Positions 8,332 to 16,745 of a stretch of DNA of 64,000 bases are shown piece after piece; the stretch's first letter is position 1; every line of letters begins with the position of its first letter. The stretch comes from Seohaeicola sp024304985 (GTDB lineage: Bacteria > Pseudomonadota > Alphaproteobacteria > Rhodobacterales > Rhodobacteraceae). The DNA lies in contig NZ_JARAMP010000001.1 of assembly GCF_028802875.1 (NCBI RefSeq), positions 248,001 to 312,000 of the forward strand, read 5' to 3'. The notes under the pieces were generated by a model. That model had not been told where the DNA came from and ran no database searches. It saw only the letters and a list, made by a program, of their open reading frames with translations. Both the position numbers and the translations under genes were made by a program.

Positions 8332-8394
8332 ATCCGCCCGCGCCATCGCAGACAAACGGTTCAATCGCGCGCGCAATGCGTGTAACAGGCGGAT

Positions 8395-9204
8395 ATGGAC
8401 CCGCTTGACCCTGTCATCACGGCGCTGCACGCCGAATCCCGCCTGCGCGTCTGGTCGCTGGTGATCACCGTTTTCGGTGATTGCGTGCAGCATCGCGGCG
8501 GGGCCATCTCGACCGCGCGGCTCGGGCGGCTTCTGGGCCGCATCGGTGTAGAGCCGGGGGCGCTGCGCACGGCCCTTTCGCGTCTGGGACGGGATGGCTG
8601 GGTGGATAGCGAACGCACAGGACGCCTCAGCCATTACCGCCTGAGCCCCTCGGGTCTGGCGCGGTTCACCGAAGCCACCAGCCGCATTTACGCCGCCCCC
8701 CGCCTGTCGCCGGTCACCGCATGGTCCCTGTCTTCGGACGGCACGCCGCAAACGGCCCTTGCGCTTGGCGGGCTCTGGCTTGCGCCGGCGGATACGCCGC
8801 AGCCCGCCAAACCCGCTTTCCGCCTTGTCGGGCGCCTGACCGATCTGACGCCTGCCATGCGCGACAGCCTGATCAGCGCCGAACATGCCACCGCCTTGCG
8901 CCGCCTGCTGGATGACCTCGATCATCTTGCAACCCTGCAAGGCGATCCGCTCACCCATGCCGCCGCCCGCATCCTGCTGGTGCATCGCTGGCGGCGTATC
9001 GTCCTGCGGTATCCCGACCTGCCCCCCGAGGTGCTGAGCGGTGATCTGGCCCAAGAGGACCCGCGCGCCCGCGTGGCGGCGGTCTATCGGCATCTCACAC
9101 CGGGCACGGAAAACTGGCTGGACAGCGCCGAGGGTGAAATCGCCGCCATGCCGCCGCCCGACAGCAGCCTTGCCCGACGCTTCCACATGGCTTTGCCCGC
9201 ATAG
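8395..9204 (+). CDS. PaaX-family transcriptional regulator
   Basis: A 269-residue regulator. The N-terminal PaaX winged-helix segment (about 14-85) contains SRLRVWSLVITVFGDCVQ, VEPGALRTALSRLGRDGWVDSERTGRLSHYRLS. The C-terminal PaaX domain carries LVHRWRRIVLRYPDLPPEVL (about 199-218). PaaX proteins repress phenylacetate genes and respond to phenylacetyl-CoA in enterobacteria and pseudomonads. The gene directly follows paaZ and keeps its strand. Having both a PaaX-like and a TetR-type regulator in one paa locus is unusual; this one may control another CoA-thioester pathway. Confidence 0.85.
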   Translation: MDPLDPVITALHAESRLRVWSLVITVFGDCVQHRGGAISTARLGRLLGRIGVEPGALRTALSRLGRDGWVDSERTGRLSHYRLSPSGLARFTEATSRIYAAPRLSPVTAWSLSSDGTPQTALALGGLWLAPADTPQPAKPAFRLVGRLTDLTPAMRDSLISAEHATALRRLLDDLDHLATLQGDPLTHAAARILLVHRWRRIVLRYPDLPPEVLSGDLAQEDPRARVAAVYRHLTPGTENWLDSAEGEIAAMPPPDSSLARRFHMALPA

Positions 9205-9242
9205 GGCTTGATTTCAGCGGATATCGGCGCAACTCTGGGCGC

Positions 9243-9587
9243 ATGTCCTTGCCACCTCCCATCCCCCTCGCCGCCACGCAGGCCCCTGAACAGGTGGCTT
9301 TTGATCGTACGGAACTTGGTCAGATCCTGACCCTCTATGGTCGCATGGTGGCGCTGGGTGAATGGCGCGATTACGGGATTTCCCATCTGCGCGAGGTGGC
9401 CGTATTCTCGATCTTCCGGCGCACCGCGGAGAATCCGATCTACCGGATCGAGAAACGCCCCAAGCTGCGCAACAAGCAGGGGCTCTACGCCGTCATCGGC
9501 ATGGATGGGCAGGTCCTCAAGCGCGGGCACGAGTTGCGGGCCGTGCTGCATGTGCTGGAACGCAAGCTGATCCGTGCGGTGGACTGA
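9243..9587 (+). CDS. DUF2794 protein
   Basis: A 114-residue protein of unknown function from a family nearly confined to alphaproteobacteria. Recognisable features are FDRTELGQILTLYGRMVALGEWRDYGI, then VFSIFRRTAENPIYRIEKRPKLRNKQGLYAVIGMDGQVLKRGHEL. No signal peptide or membrane segment is visible. It is probably cytoplasmic, basic and compact. It lies between the PaaX-like gene and a hydroxyacyl-CoA dehydrogenase with 29 bases to the next start, so it may share a transcript, but nothing links it to either pathway. Confidence 0.88.
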   Translation: MSLPPPIPLAATQAPEQVAFDRTELGQILTLYGRMVALGEWRDYGISHLREVAVFSIFRRTAENPIYRIEKRPKLRNKQGLYAVIGMDGQVLKRGHELRAVLHVLERKLIRAVD

Positions 9588-9616
9588 CCCTTGCCCACCC
9601 GTGAAAGCCAGACAGC

Positions 9617-10546
9617 ATGATCCGCCATGTCGCCATCATCGGTGCCGGCCTGATCGGGGCCAGCTGGGCCGCGCTGTTCCTGTCCAAGGGGCTGCGGGTG
9701 ACGGTCAGCGATCCGTCCCGGCAGGCATTGGACGGCCTGCCCGCCTTCATCACGACCGCGTGGCACGATCTGGCGCAACTGGACGAAATCGCCGCAGCCC
9801 CCCCATTTGAGATGCTGCATGTCACGCAGGACATTGCCATGGCCTGTGCAGAGGCCGACTTGGTGCAGGAATGTGGTCCCGACCGCATCGCGATCAAACA
9901 GCAGATCGTGGCGCAGATCGAAACCACGCTGGGACCTGATGCCATCATCGCCTCTTCGACCTCGTCTCTGATGGCCAGCGACATTCAGACCGTGGCCCGC
10001 CATCCCGGGCGCATCCTTGTGGCCCATCCGATGAACCCGCCGCATCTGGTGCCGTTGGTGGAACTGGTCGCAGGGCGCGCCACCGATCCCGCCAGCATCG
10101 CCGCCGCCCGCGCTTTCTATGACGGTATTGGTCGGGTGACGGTCGTGGTGCGACAGGAACGGGTGGGTCATCTGGCGAACCGCCTGACCTCGGCGCTGTA
10201 TCGCGAGGCGGTGAGCCTTGTCGCCGAAGGTGTCGCCACGGTCGAGGATGTGGACCGCGCCATCGCCCATGGGCCGGGGATGCGCTGGGCCTTCATGGGG
10301 CCGCATCTGACCTATCATCTGGGCGGCGGCGCGGGCGGGTATCGCCATTACCTCGATCATCTGGGACCGACGCAGGTCGCACGTTGGGCGGATCAGACCA
10401 CGCCTGTCCTTACTCCTGAGCTGATCGAAACGCTTGTCGCGGGGATTGAGGAGGCGACCGAGGGACAAAGCCCGGCAGACCTGGCCCGCCGTCGCGACGT
10501 GGCCTTGGTGGCACTGGCTAAGCTGAAACGCGATCTGGGGGCGTGA
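9617..10546 (+). CDS. 3-hydroxyacyl-CoA dehydrogenase family protein (gulonate dehydrogenase/lambda-crystallin-like)
   Basis: A 309-residue NAD-dependent dehydrogenase. The Rossmann motif IIGAGLIGASWAALFL is at residues 7-22. The catalytic His lies in VAHPMNPPHLVPLVEL, and the C-terminal dimerisation domain begins near ANRLTSALYREAVSLVAEGV. The HPxNPPxxxPLVEL form and single C-terminal domain fit the branch with L-gulonate 3-dehydrogenase, lambda-crystallin and L-carnitine dehydrogenase better than fatty-acid FadB/PaaH proteins. It could act on a hydroxyacyl-CoA or a sugar acid; neighbours do not decide it. Confidence 0.83.
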   Translation: MIRHVAIIGAGLIGASWAALFLSKGLRVTVSDPSRQALDGLPAFITTAWHDLAQLDEIAAAPPFEMLHVTQDIAMACAEADLVQECGPDRIAIKQQIVAQIETTLGPDAIIASSTSSLMASDIQTVARHPGRILVAHPMNPPHLVPLVELVAGRATDPASIAAARAFYDGIGRVTVVVRQERVGHLANRLTSALYREAVSLVAEGVATVEDVDRAIAHGPGMRWAFMGPHLTYHLGGGAGGYRHYLDHLGPTQVARWADQTTPVLTPELIETLVAGIEEATEGQSPADLARRRDVALVALAKLKRDLGA

Positions 10547-10554
10547 TCCGCCCC

Positions 10555-10579
10555 CTTCACTGTTCCCCAAATACTCAAA
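10555..10579 (+). repeat. Dispersed intergenic motif, CTTCACTGTTCC variant
   Basis: CTTCACTGTTCCCCAAATACTCAAA lies between the ends of the convergent hydroxyacyl-CoA dehydrogenase and NlpC/P60 genes. It matches the CAAATACTC half of the recurring motif with a different first half, shared with the copy at 59153-59180. Confidence 0.55.
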
Positions 10580-10588
10580 ACCGCGTCC

Positions 10589-11419
10589 TCAGCCCAAACG
10601 CCTGTGGCCCGTGACCGGACCGCCGCCCTGCGCATCGATCCGCGTCACCGCCTCGGCCAGCCCCTCGAAGGCGACGGCCATGTGATGCGCATTGGCATGC
10701 AGGATCGTGTCGGGGCCCGATACCCAGGCCACATGACCTTTCCAGAACAGCAAATCGCCCCGGCGTGGCGCGCTGCCATCCGTGACGGCATGACCCAATC
10801 CAGCGGCTTGCAGATCGCTGTCACCGGGGCAGGCAATCCCGCAGGCCAGACAGGCCGTCTGGACCAGACCTGAACAGTCGATTCCGAAGGCACTGTTGCC
10901 GCCCCAGAGGTAGGGCGTGCCCAAGAGCAGGGTCGCGACCGAGACGGGATCATCCTCGCACCGCTCGACCGGGGCCAGATGCATGACCGGCACATGGCCC
11001 GCATCGGTCAGGATGAACCGCCCCTCCTGCCCCAAATGGCGCAGACGGCTGCCGAAACTCAGGGTCATCAGATCCGGTGATTTCAGATCAGCCCGCGCAT
11101 AGGCATGGGTGGCGCGCACGCAGACCCGCAGATCGGGTCTGTCCATCTCATGCAGCGCGTCGCGGGGCAGATAGCCGACATAGCCATCCCGTGCGGCCTG
11201 CACGAAACACCATCCGTCCCGATCCTCGAACACGGTCACCGCCTCGCCGCGCAGCAGTTCGCGTTCGCGCCGTCCGTCCGGTGCGTTGCGCAGCGCCACC
11301 ACGGGCCGCGCGACATGGCGCGTCCAGCCATCCACAAAGGTTGCAGCCTTTACCTGCCCCTTGAGGGACAGCGCGGCGACGCGCCCATTGGCCGGGGTCA
11401 AGCGCGGATCAGGGCTCAC
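10589..11419 (-). CDS. NlpC/P60 (C40) cell-wall peptidase with SH3-like N-terminus
   Basis: A 276-residue cysteine peptidase expected to cut peptidoglycan stem peptides. The N-terminal half (about 38-90, VVALRNAPDGRRERELLRGEAV...GYVGYLP) looks like a bacterial SH3 domain. The C-terminal C40 domain has Cys182 in FGIDCSGLVQ, His229 in KGHVAWVSG and His241 in ILHANAHH. No signal peptide is visible. It starts with GTG overlapping the aminopeptidase stop (GTGA), so the two genes are translationally coupled; together they could process muropeptides. Confidence 0.88.
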   Translation of the reverse strand: MSPDPRLTPANGRVAALSLKGQVKAATFVDGWTRHVARPVVALRNAPDGRRERELLRGEAVTVFEDRDGWCFVQAARDGYVGYLPRDALHEMDRPDLRVCVRATHAYARADLKSPDLMTLSFGSRLRHLGQEGRFILTDAGHVPVMHLAPVERCEDDPVSVATLLLGTPYLWGGNSAFGIDCSGLVQTACLACGIACPGDSDLQAAGLGHAVTDGSAPRRGDLLFWKGHVAWVSGPDTILHANAHHMAVAFEGLAEAVTRIDAQGGGPVTGHRRLG

Positions 11420-12801
11420 AGCCCCAGCACCTCGGGCAGCGCGTCCAGCAGCGCCCTTGCCCCCATGCCGACGCCGCCCTTGGGACGGGCGGGCGCTGCG
11501 CTGGGTTGCCAGCCGTAGATGTCGAAATGGGTGTAGCGCACGGCATCGCCCGCGAAGCGGCGCAGGAACAAGGCCGCCGTGATCGCCCCAGCGAAGCCGG
11601 ATTTGGGCGCATTGTCCAGATCGGCAATGCCCGGTTCGATATCCGCCTCGTAAGGGGTCCAGAAAGGCAGGCGCCAGACCGGATCGGCGACCCGCGCCGC
11701 CGCCCCTTCCAGCGCGGCAACGACGCCGGGATCATCGGTGAAATATGGCGACAGGTCCGGCCCCACCGCCACCCGCGCGGCGCCGGTCAGCGTGGCCATG
11801 GACACCATGAGATCGGGATTTTCCTCGGCCCCCAGCGCCAGCGCATCGGCCAGCACCAGCCGTCCTTCGGCGTCGGTGTTGTTGATCTCGACCGTGAGAC
11901 CCTTGCGCGAGGGCAGGATGTCACCGGGCCGCATCGCGCCAGCGCTGATCGCGTTCTCGACCGCAGGGATCAGCACCCGCAACCGCAGCGGCAGACCCAG
12001 CGCCATGATCATCTGCGCCAGACCCAGCACGTTCGCCGCCCCGCCCATGTCCTTTTTCATCAGCCCCATCGAGGAAGATGGTTTGATGTTCAGCCCGCCG
12101 GTGTCGAAACACACGCCCTTGCCCACAAGCGTCAGGGCAGGGCCCGCCTCGCCCCAGCGCATGTCGATCAGACGGGGGGCTTGCGCGGCGGCGCGGCCGA
12201 CCGCGTGGATCATGGGGAAGTTCTGTTCCAGCAAGGCGTCGCCCCGGATCACATGCGCATTGGCGCCGAACCGATGGGCCAGATCCAGACAGGCCGCCTC
12301 CAGCGCATCCGGCCCCATGTCATTGGCGGGCGTGTTGATCAGATCTCGGGTCAACGCCTCACCGGCTGCGATTGCCTCCAGCCGCGCGGCATCCACACCG
12401 GCGGGGGCCACCAGACGGGCCGGGTTGCGGGTCTGGCTGCGGTAGCGGTCAAAGGCATAGGCGGACAAGAGCCAGCCCAACGCCTCTTCCGTCATGCGAT
12501 CCTCCGGCAGACCCGAGGCGATGCGGTATGTCCCGCCCGGCAGGGCGCTGGCCACGGCCGCCAGATGGAACCGGCCCCGCGCGCGCTGCGCCGGATTGCC
12601 ATATCCGGCCAGAACCATCGCAGGCTTGCCATCGGCATCCGGCACGATCACATGTTTGCCCAGCGCGCCGGCAAAGCCTGTCGCCTGCACCCAGGTTGTC
12701 ACCTTGTCGGCCTGCCCGGCCAGCCAGCCGTCCAGTGCTGCGGCATCAATCACATGCACGGGCAGCGCATCGGTGCTGTCGGCGGCGAAAGTCATGGTCA
12801 T
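11416..12801 (-). CDS. M17 leucyl aminopeptidase family protein
   Basis: A 461-residue cytoplasmic di-metal aminopeptidase that releases N-terminal residues from peptides. The metal and active-site motifs are VGKGVCFDTGGLNIKPSS, with its Lys and Asp ligands, and the family signature EINNTDAEGRLVLADAL. The ATG at 12801 is preceded by GGAAAGG; further upstream in-frame starts lack homology. Downstream and overlapping is an NlpC/P60 peptidase, a pairing that suggests recycling of cell-wall peptides. Confidence 0.92.
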   Translation of the reverse strand: MTMTFAADSTDALPVHVIDAAALDGWLAGQADKVTTWVQATGFAGALGKHVIVPDADGKPAMVLAGYGNPAQRARGRFHLAAVASALPGGTYRIASGLPEDRMTEEALGWLLSAYAFDRYRSQTRNPARLVAPAGVDAARLEAIAAGEALTRDLINTPANDMGPDALEAACLDLAHRFGANAHVIRGDALLEQNFPMIHAVGRAAAQAPRLIDMRWGEAGPALTLVGKGVCFDTGGLNIKPSSSMGLMKKDMGGAANVLGLAQMIMALGLPLRLRVLIPAVENAISAGAMRPGDILPSRKGLTVEINNTDAEGRLVLADALALGAEENPDLMVSMATLTGAARVAVGPDLSPYFTDDPGVVAALEGAAARVADPVWRLPFWTPYEADIEPGIADLDNAPKSGFAGAITAALFLRRFAGDAVRYTHFDIYGWQPSAAPARPKGGVGMGARALLDALPEVLGL

Positions 12802-12922
12802 TTGCGGGCCTTTCCGGTCTTGAACTGTCACAGGGTCGCGGCAGCGGGCGGCCGCCATCAGCTTGGCCCGCAGCCTATCCGTCCTGCCCGCGACCGCAAG
12901 AGGGGCGCGTAACCCGTTGGGG

Positions 12923-13306
12923 TCAGAGCGTCATATCCTGCAAGTCCCAGATCTCGGTCAGCGACCGCTCGCCGATCCGCATCAGCCGCGCCAATGTGGC
13001 GGCCAGCGCGTTGGCGTCGCCCGCGTCGATACATCCGGTCACGTCACGCGCCACCCGGGCCAGCATGTGCATCCCGATCTGCTCGGAGATCGCGGCCATC
13101 GACCGCACGCTCTTGCGCATATCGGCAACGTGCCCTTGCCGATACATGCGTGCCGCATGCGACAGTCGCGCCGCCAGTTCCTCCATCGCGCGACAGATCA
13201 CATCTACGGCCCCCGACTCGCCCAATTGGGCATAAAGTTCGGCCAGCCGGTCCTGATCCAGCCGGACCCTTTCGTCCTGCATCAGCATCACTACCTGTTC
13301 CACCAT
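12923..13306 (-). CDS. Conserved-looking hypothetical helical protein
   Basis: I do not recognise a family. The 127-residue product is predicted almost entirely alpha-helical and rich in Met, Ala and Arg: VEQVVMLMQDERVRLDQDRLAELY, then MEELAARLSHAARMYRQGHV and MRKSVRSMAAISEQIGM. The four-helix feel and the His in LSHAARMY resemble a histidine-phosphotransfer bundle, but no Hpt signature (HxxKG) is present. The ATG at 13306 is chosen for AAGGA four bases upstream; a longer frame to 13408 has no ribosome-binding site. It is divergent from the carbonic anhydrase gene. Confidence 0.6.
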   Translation of the reverse strand: MVEQVVMLMQDERVRLDQDRLAELYAQLGESGAVDVICRAMEELAARLSHAARMYRQGHVADMRKSVRSMAAISEQIGMHMLARVARDVTGCIDAGDANALAATLARLMRIGERSLTEIWDLQDMTL

Positions 13307-13473
13307 CTCATCCTTGACGTCACGCCCCCACGGCGCGCTGAACATGCCGTCACAGAGGTTCCCAAAAGGTTGAGGTCGGTGCCTGTTTTCTCTCGAATTC
13401 TCGGACAATACGCACTAAGACCACGAGCCAGTGGCACGCGCCGCAGTCCGGAACCAGAGCGAGAGATCACCCG

Positions 13474-14124
13474 ATGGACCATGCCAAACCTTTGCCCGGC
13501 TATCTGCTCCAGCGGTATCAGGGGTGGAAGGCCACCTCCTATGCCGAAAACCAGAGCTGGTATCGCCGTCTGGCCGAAGTCGGCCAGCATCCGCGCGCGA
13601 TGGTGATCTCGTGCTGCGACAGCCGGGTGCATGTCACCTCGATCTTCGGGGCGGATCAGGGCGAGTTCTTCATCCATCGCAATATCGCCAATCTGGTGCC
13701 GCCCTATGAGCCCGATGGCGAGGCGCATGGCACATCTGCGGCCGTGGAATACGCGGTCAGCGTCCTCAAGGTCGCGCATCTGATCGTGCTGGGCCATTCG
13801 TCCTGTGGTGGGGTGCAGGGCTGTCTGGACATGTGCACCGGCAAGGCACCGGAACTGGAACAGAAAAGCAGCTTCGTGGGCCGCTGGATGGATATCCTGC
13901 GCCCCGGTTACGAGCGGATCAAGGACATCGCCGACCTCAAGACCCAGCAGCGCGCGCTGGAGAAGCAGGCAGTCCTTGTCTCGCTGGACAACCTGATGAC
14001 TTTTCCGTTGATCGCGGAAGAGGTGAAAGGCGGGCAGTTGTCGCTTCACGGTCTGTGGACCGATATCGGCGAAGGCTCGCTGGAATATTTCGACCCCGCC
14101 AAACGGGAATTCCTGCCGGTCTGA
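13474..14124 (+). CDS. Beta-class carbonic anhydrase
   Basis: A 216-residue zinc enzyme interconverting CO2 and bicarbonate. The zinc ligands are Cys47 in SCCDSRV, His108 and Cys111 in GHSSCGG; the Asp-Arg dyad is D49/R51. The length and the NIANLVPPY and GTSAAVEYAV motifs fit the beta class. No signal peptide is seen, so it is cytoplasmic, supplying bicarbonate to carboxylases. It is monocistronic: divergent from the helical protein and convergent with asd across a terminator hairpin. Confidence 0.95.
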   Translation: MDHAKPLPGYLLQRYQGWKATSYAENQSWYRRLAEVGQHPRAMVISCCDSRVHVTSIFGADQGEFFIHRNIANLVPPYEPDGEAHGTSAAVEYAVSVLKVAHLIVLGHSSCGGVQGCLDMCTGKAPELEQKSSFVGRWMDILRPGYERIKDIADLKTQQRALEKQAVLVSLDNLMTFPLIAEEVKGGQLSLHGLWTDIGEGSLEYFDPAKREFLPV

Positions 14125-14150
14125 CCGGGCACCGCCCCTGACGGGACACC

Positions 14151-14192
14151 GGAAAAGGAAAGCCCCCTGCCATATCACCGGCAGAGGGGCTT
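14151..14192 (-). terminator. Rho-independent terminator of asd
   Basis: The stem pairs AGCCCCCTGCC (14161-14171) with GGCAGAGGGGCT (14180-14191): 11 pairs with one bulged A and an 8-base loop. Reading leftward for asd it is followed by TTCCTTTTCC (14160-14151), a U-rich tail. The carbonic anhydrase gene reads into the same stem from the other side but meets only a short T run. Confidence 0.8.
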
Positions 14193-14223
14193 GCGCTGTC
14201 AATTTGAGTGATCCCGTTGTGGA

Positions 14224-15246
14224 TCAGCCCTTTTTCAGAACCCGCTGGCCCAGCACTTCGGCGATTTGCACCGCATTCAACGCAGCCCCTTTGCGCAGGT
14301 TGTCGGACACGCACCACAGGTTGATGCCATTGTCGATCGTGCTGTCCTGACGGATCCGGCTGATGAAGGTCGCATAGTCGCCAACGCATTCGACCGGTGT
14401 GACGTAGCCACCGTTCTCACGCTTGTCGATCACCATGATCCCCGGCGATTCCCGCAGGATGTCGCGGGCTTCGGCCTCGTCCAGGTGATCCTCGAATTCG
14501 ATGTTGATCGATTCCGAATGACCCACGAAAACCGGCACGCGCACGCAGGTCGCGGTCACCTTGATGCTGGGATCAAGGATCTTCTTTGTCTCTGCCACCA
14601 TCTTCCATTCTTCCTTGGTGGATCCATCCTCAAGGAAAACGTCGATATGCGGGATCACGTTGAAGGCGATCTGCTTGGTGAACTTTTTGGGCGGCTTGTT
14701 GTCGGTGGGGTTGTAGATGCTTTTCGTCTGGTCCCACAGCTCGTCAATGCCTTCCTTGCCCGCACCCGAGACGGATTGATAGGTGCTGACGACGACCCGT
14801 TTGATCCGCGCGCGGTCATGCAGCGGCTTGAGCGCGACGACCATCTGCGCGGTCGAGCAGTTGGGATTGGCGATGATGTTCTTCTTGGAATAGCCGTGGA
14901 TCGCATCGGCGTTCACCTCGGGCACGATCAGCGGCACATCCGGGTCGTAGCGATAGAGCGACGAGTTGTCGATCACGATACATCCCGCCGCAGCGGCCTT
15001 GGGCGCATAGATCTTGGTCGCCTCGGACCCGACGGCGAACAGGGCGATGTCCCATCCGGTGAAATCGAAGGTGTCCAGATCCTTGGTCTTGAGGGTCTTG
15101 TCGCCAAAGCTGATTTCGGTGCCCAGGGATTTGCGGCTGGCCAGAGCCACGATCTCATCCACCGGAAACTGGCGCTCGTCCAGTATGTTCAGCATTTCAC
15201 GGCCCACGTTCCCCGTGGCACCGACGACGGCAACCTTGTAGCCCAT
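14224..15246 (-). CDS. asd: Aspartate-semialdehyde dehydrogenase
   Basis: Reduces aspartyl phosphate to aspartate semialdehyde with NADPH, the branch point to lysine, diaminopimelate, threonine and methionine. The 340-residue protein starts GYKVAVVGATGNVGREML, the NADP-binding Rossmann loop. The catalytic Cys130 is in IANPNCSTAQM and the His is in the VFVGHSESI region. The ATG at 15246 follows AAGGAG with nine bases spacing; an in-frame TTG at 15255 is too close to that site. It is isolated, with its own terminator. Confidence 0.95.
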   Translation of the reverse strand: MGYKVAVVGATGNVGREMLNILDERQFPVDEIVALASRKSLGTEISFGDKTLKTKDLDTFDFTGWDIALFAVGSEATKIYAPKAAAAGCIVIDNSSLYRYDPDVPLIVPEVNADAIHGYSKKNIIANPNCSTAQMVVALKPLHDRARIKRVVVSTYQSVSGAGKEGIDELWDQTKSIYNPTDNKPPKKFTKQIAFNVIPHIDVFLEDGSTKEEWKMVAETKKILDPSIKVTATCVRVPVFVGHSESINIEFEDHLDEAEARDILRESPGIMVIDKRENGGYVTPVECVGDYATFISRIRQDSTIDNGINLWCVSDNLRKGAALNAVQIAEVLGQRVLKKG

Positions 15247-15318
15247 CTGGGACAACTCCTTATGTTCAGAACGTCGCGCTCATATCGCAGCTTGGCCCTG
15301 AATTAAAGCGGATTCGCC

Positions 15319-16497
15319 TTAGTCCAGCCTGTCGCGGCTGAACAGATAGACCACGAGCCCGATCAGGACGAGAGCCGCGAAGAAGCCGAAGAGCACCGCA
15401 TAGGGCTGTGCCGCCGGGGCGGCAGGGTCCGCCACCGCGCGATAGAGCGGTCCCGTCGTCATCTGCATGACCCCGACGCCACCGATGCTGATCAGGTTCA
15501 TCAGCGTAATGCCGCGGCCCGCCAGATGCGGCGGCACGAAGCTGCGCCCATGCGCCATGATCAGGGGAAAGGACATGCCGAAGAAGCCGATGACCGCGAA
15601 GAGGATCACGGCGGTCACGAAGCCCGGCTGCGGCCATAGCGCCAGAACGGTGAGAGCCGCGCAGGACATCGCGTTGCCGCCGAAAATCACCCATTTGCGG
15701 GTGCCGAAGATGCGGTCCAATGGTCCGTACAGAAACGACCCGGCGATCATGGCCAGTCCCATGACCAATGTCCCGGTGCCGATCAGACCTTCGGTCGCAC
15801 CGTGCACATCGGCCAGATAGGGCCCGACCCACAGCCCGCGCAACCCGGCGGCAGGGGCATAGTTCACCATCAGAAGCGGAAAGATCACCCACAGCGCGGG
15901 CATCTTCAGGATATCCAGAACCGAGCCTTTCGCATCGGTCACGATCCGGGGCGGGTCCTGCACCGTCAGCCAGATCCCGACGGACAGGATCAGCGACAGG
16001 GCTGCCAGCCCCCAGATCGTCTCGCGCCAGCCAAAGGCGCCGATGGCCCAGGCCAGCGGGGCGGACCCTGCCAGATTGCCCAGAGAGCCGACACCGATCA
16101 TCACAGCGCCCAATGTTGCGAACATCGCTGCGGGGAACATCCGCGCGAAAATGAAGTAGGAGGCCATGAGAACGGGAGAGCAGCCCACCCCGATCAGCCC
16201 CATCGCGACCCAGATGTGCAGGGGCGTCGTGGCCATGGCGAACAGGGCCGCCCCCCCGCCGCCACCGATGGCCAGGATCACAGCCGCCGTGCGGCGTGGG
16301 CCTATCCGGTCCAGCGCCGCGCCGACGGGGATTTGGGCGGCTGCAAAGGTCAGGAACCACAGGCCCGAGGCGAAGGCCAGATCCTCTGGCCCCGCGCCGA
16401 CATCCTGTTCCAGAACGCGGCTCAGAACGGCAAGAAAGGCCCGGAAGAACTGACTAAGAACGTAACCCGCACAGAGCAGGATCAGGCCAAGACGCAT
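15319..16497 (-). CDS. Major facilitator superfamily transporter
   Basis: A 392-residue inner-membrane protein with about 12 hydrophobic segments in two halves. The MFS motif-A loop between segments 2 and 3 reads GAALDRIGPRRTAA, and a related PLDRIFGTRKW occurs at the start of the second half. It begins LGLILLCAGYVLSQFFRAF. Substrate cannot be read from sequence; the shape resembles nitrate/nitrite- or oxalate-type and cyanate-type MFS proteins. The ATG at 16497 has GGAGGAAA upstream. It shares a strand with asd but is separated by 72 bases and is probably independent. Confidence 0.85.
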   Translation of the reverse strand: MRLGLILLCAGYVLSQFFRAFLAVLSRVLEQDVGAGPEDLAFASGLWFLTFAAAQIPVGAALDRIGPRRTAAVILAIGGGGGAALFAMATTPLHIWVAMGLIGVGCSPVLMASYFIFARMFPAAMFATLGAVMIGVGSLGNLAGSAPLAWAIGAFGWRETIWGLAALSLILSVGIWLTVQDPPRIVTDAKGSVLDILKMPALWVIFPLLMVNYAPAAGLRGLWVGPYLADVHGATEGLIGTGTLVMGLAMIAGSFLYGPLDRIFGTRKWVIFGGNAMSCAALTVLALWPQPGFVTAVILFAVIGFFGMSFPLIMAHGRSFVPPHLAGRGITLMNLISIGGVGVMQMTTGPLYRAVADPAAPAAQPYAVLFGFFAALVLIGLVVYLFSRDRLD

Positions 16498-16745
16498 CAG
16501 ATTTCCTCCCCGAAATCGCGCCTTTGGGTGCCATGTGCCCAAGAATTGTGCAAGGTATGAAAAGATCAGTTTTTGAAATGGCTTTTCCGCCGAAAGGTGA
16601 TGGATCGGGACTCGTGACCTTGGGCTTGCGGCGTGTATTTCTGACCGGTGGACGGGGCACCCACTTGACGGAACGCGGCCAGAGGGGCATCTGATCGGCA
16701 ACCCGGATGACAGGCACCGGGTCAGGGGTTCGCCGCCGCCATCCG

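Noticed and set aside
6202..9186. Very long open frame (about 990 codons) on the minus strand
   Set aside because: It lies opposite paaZ and the PaaX-like gene, is rich in His/Arg/Gln as expected for antisense of GC-rich coding DNA, and shows no domain or ribosome-binding site.
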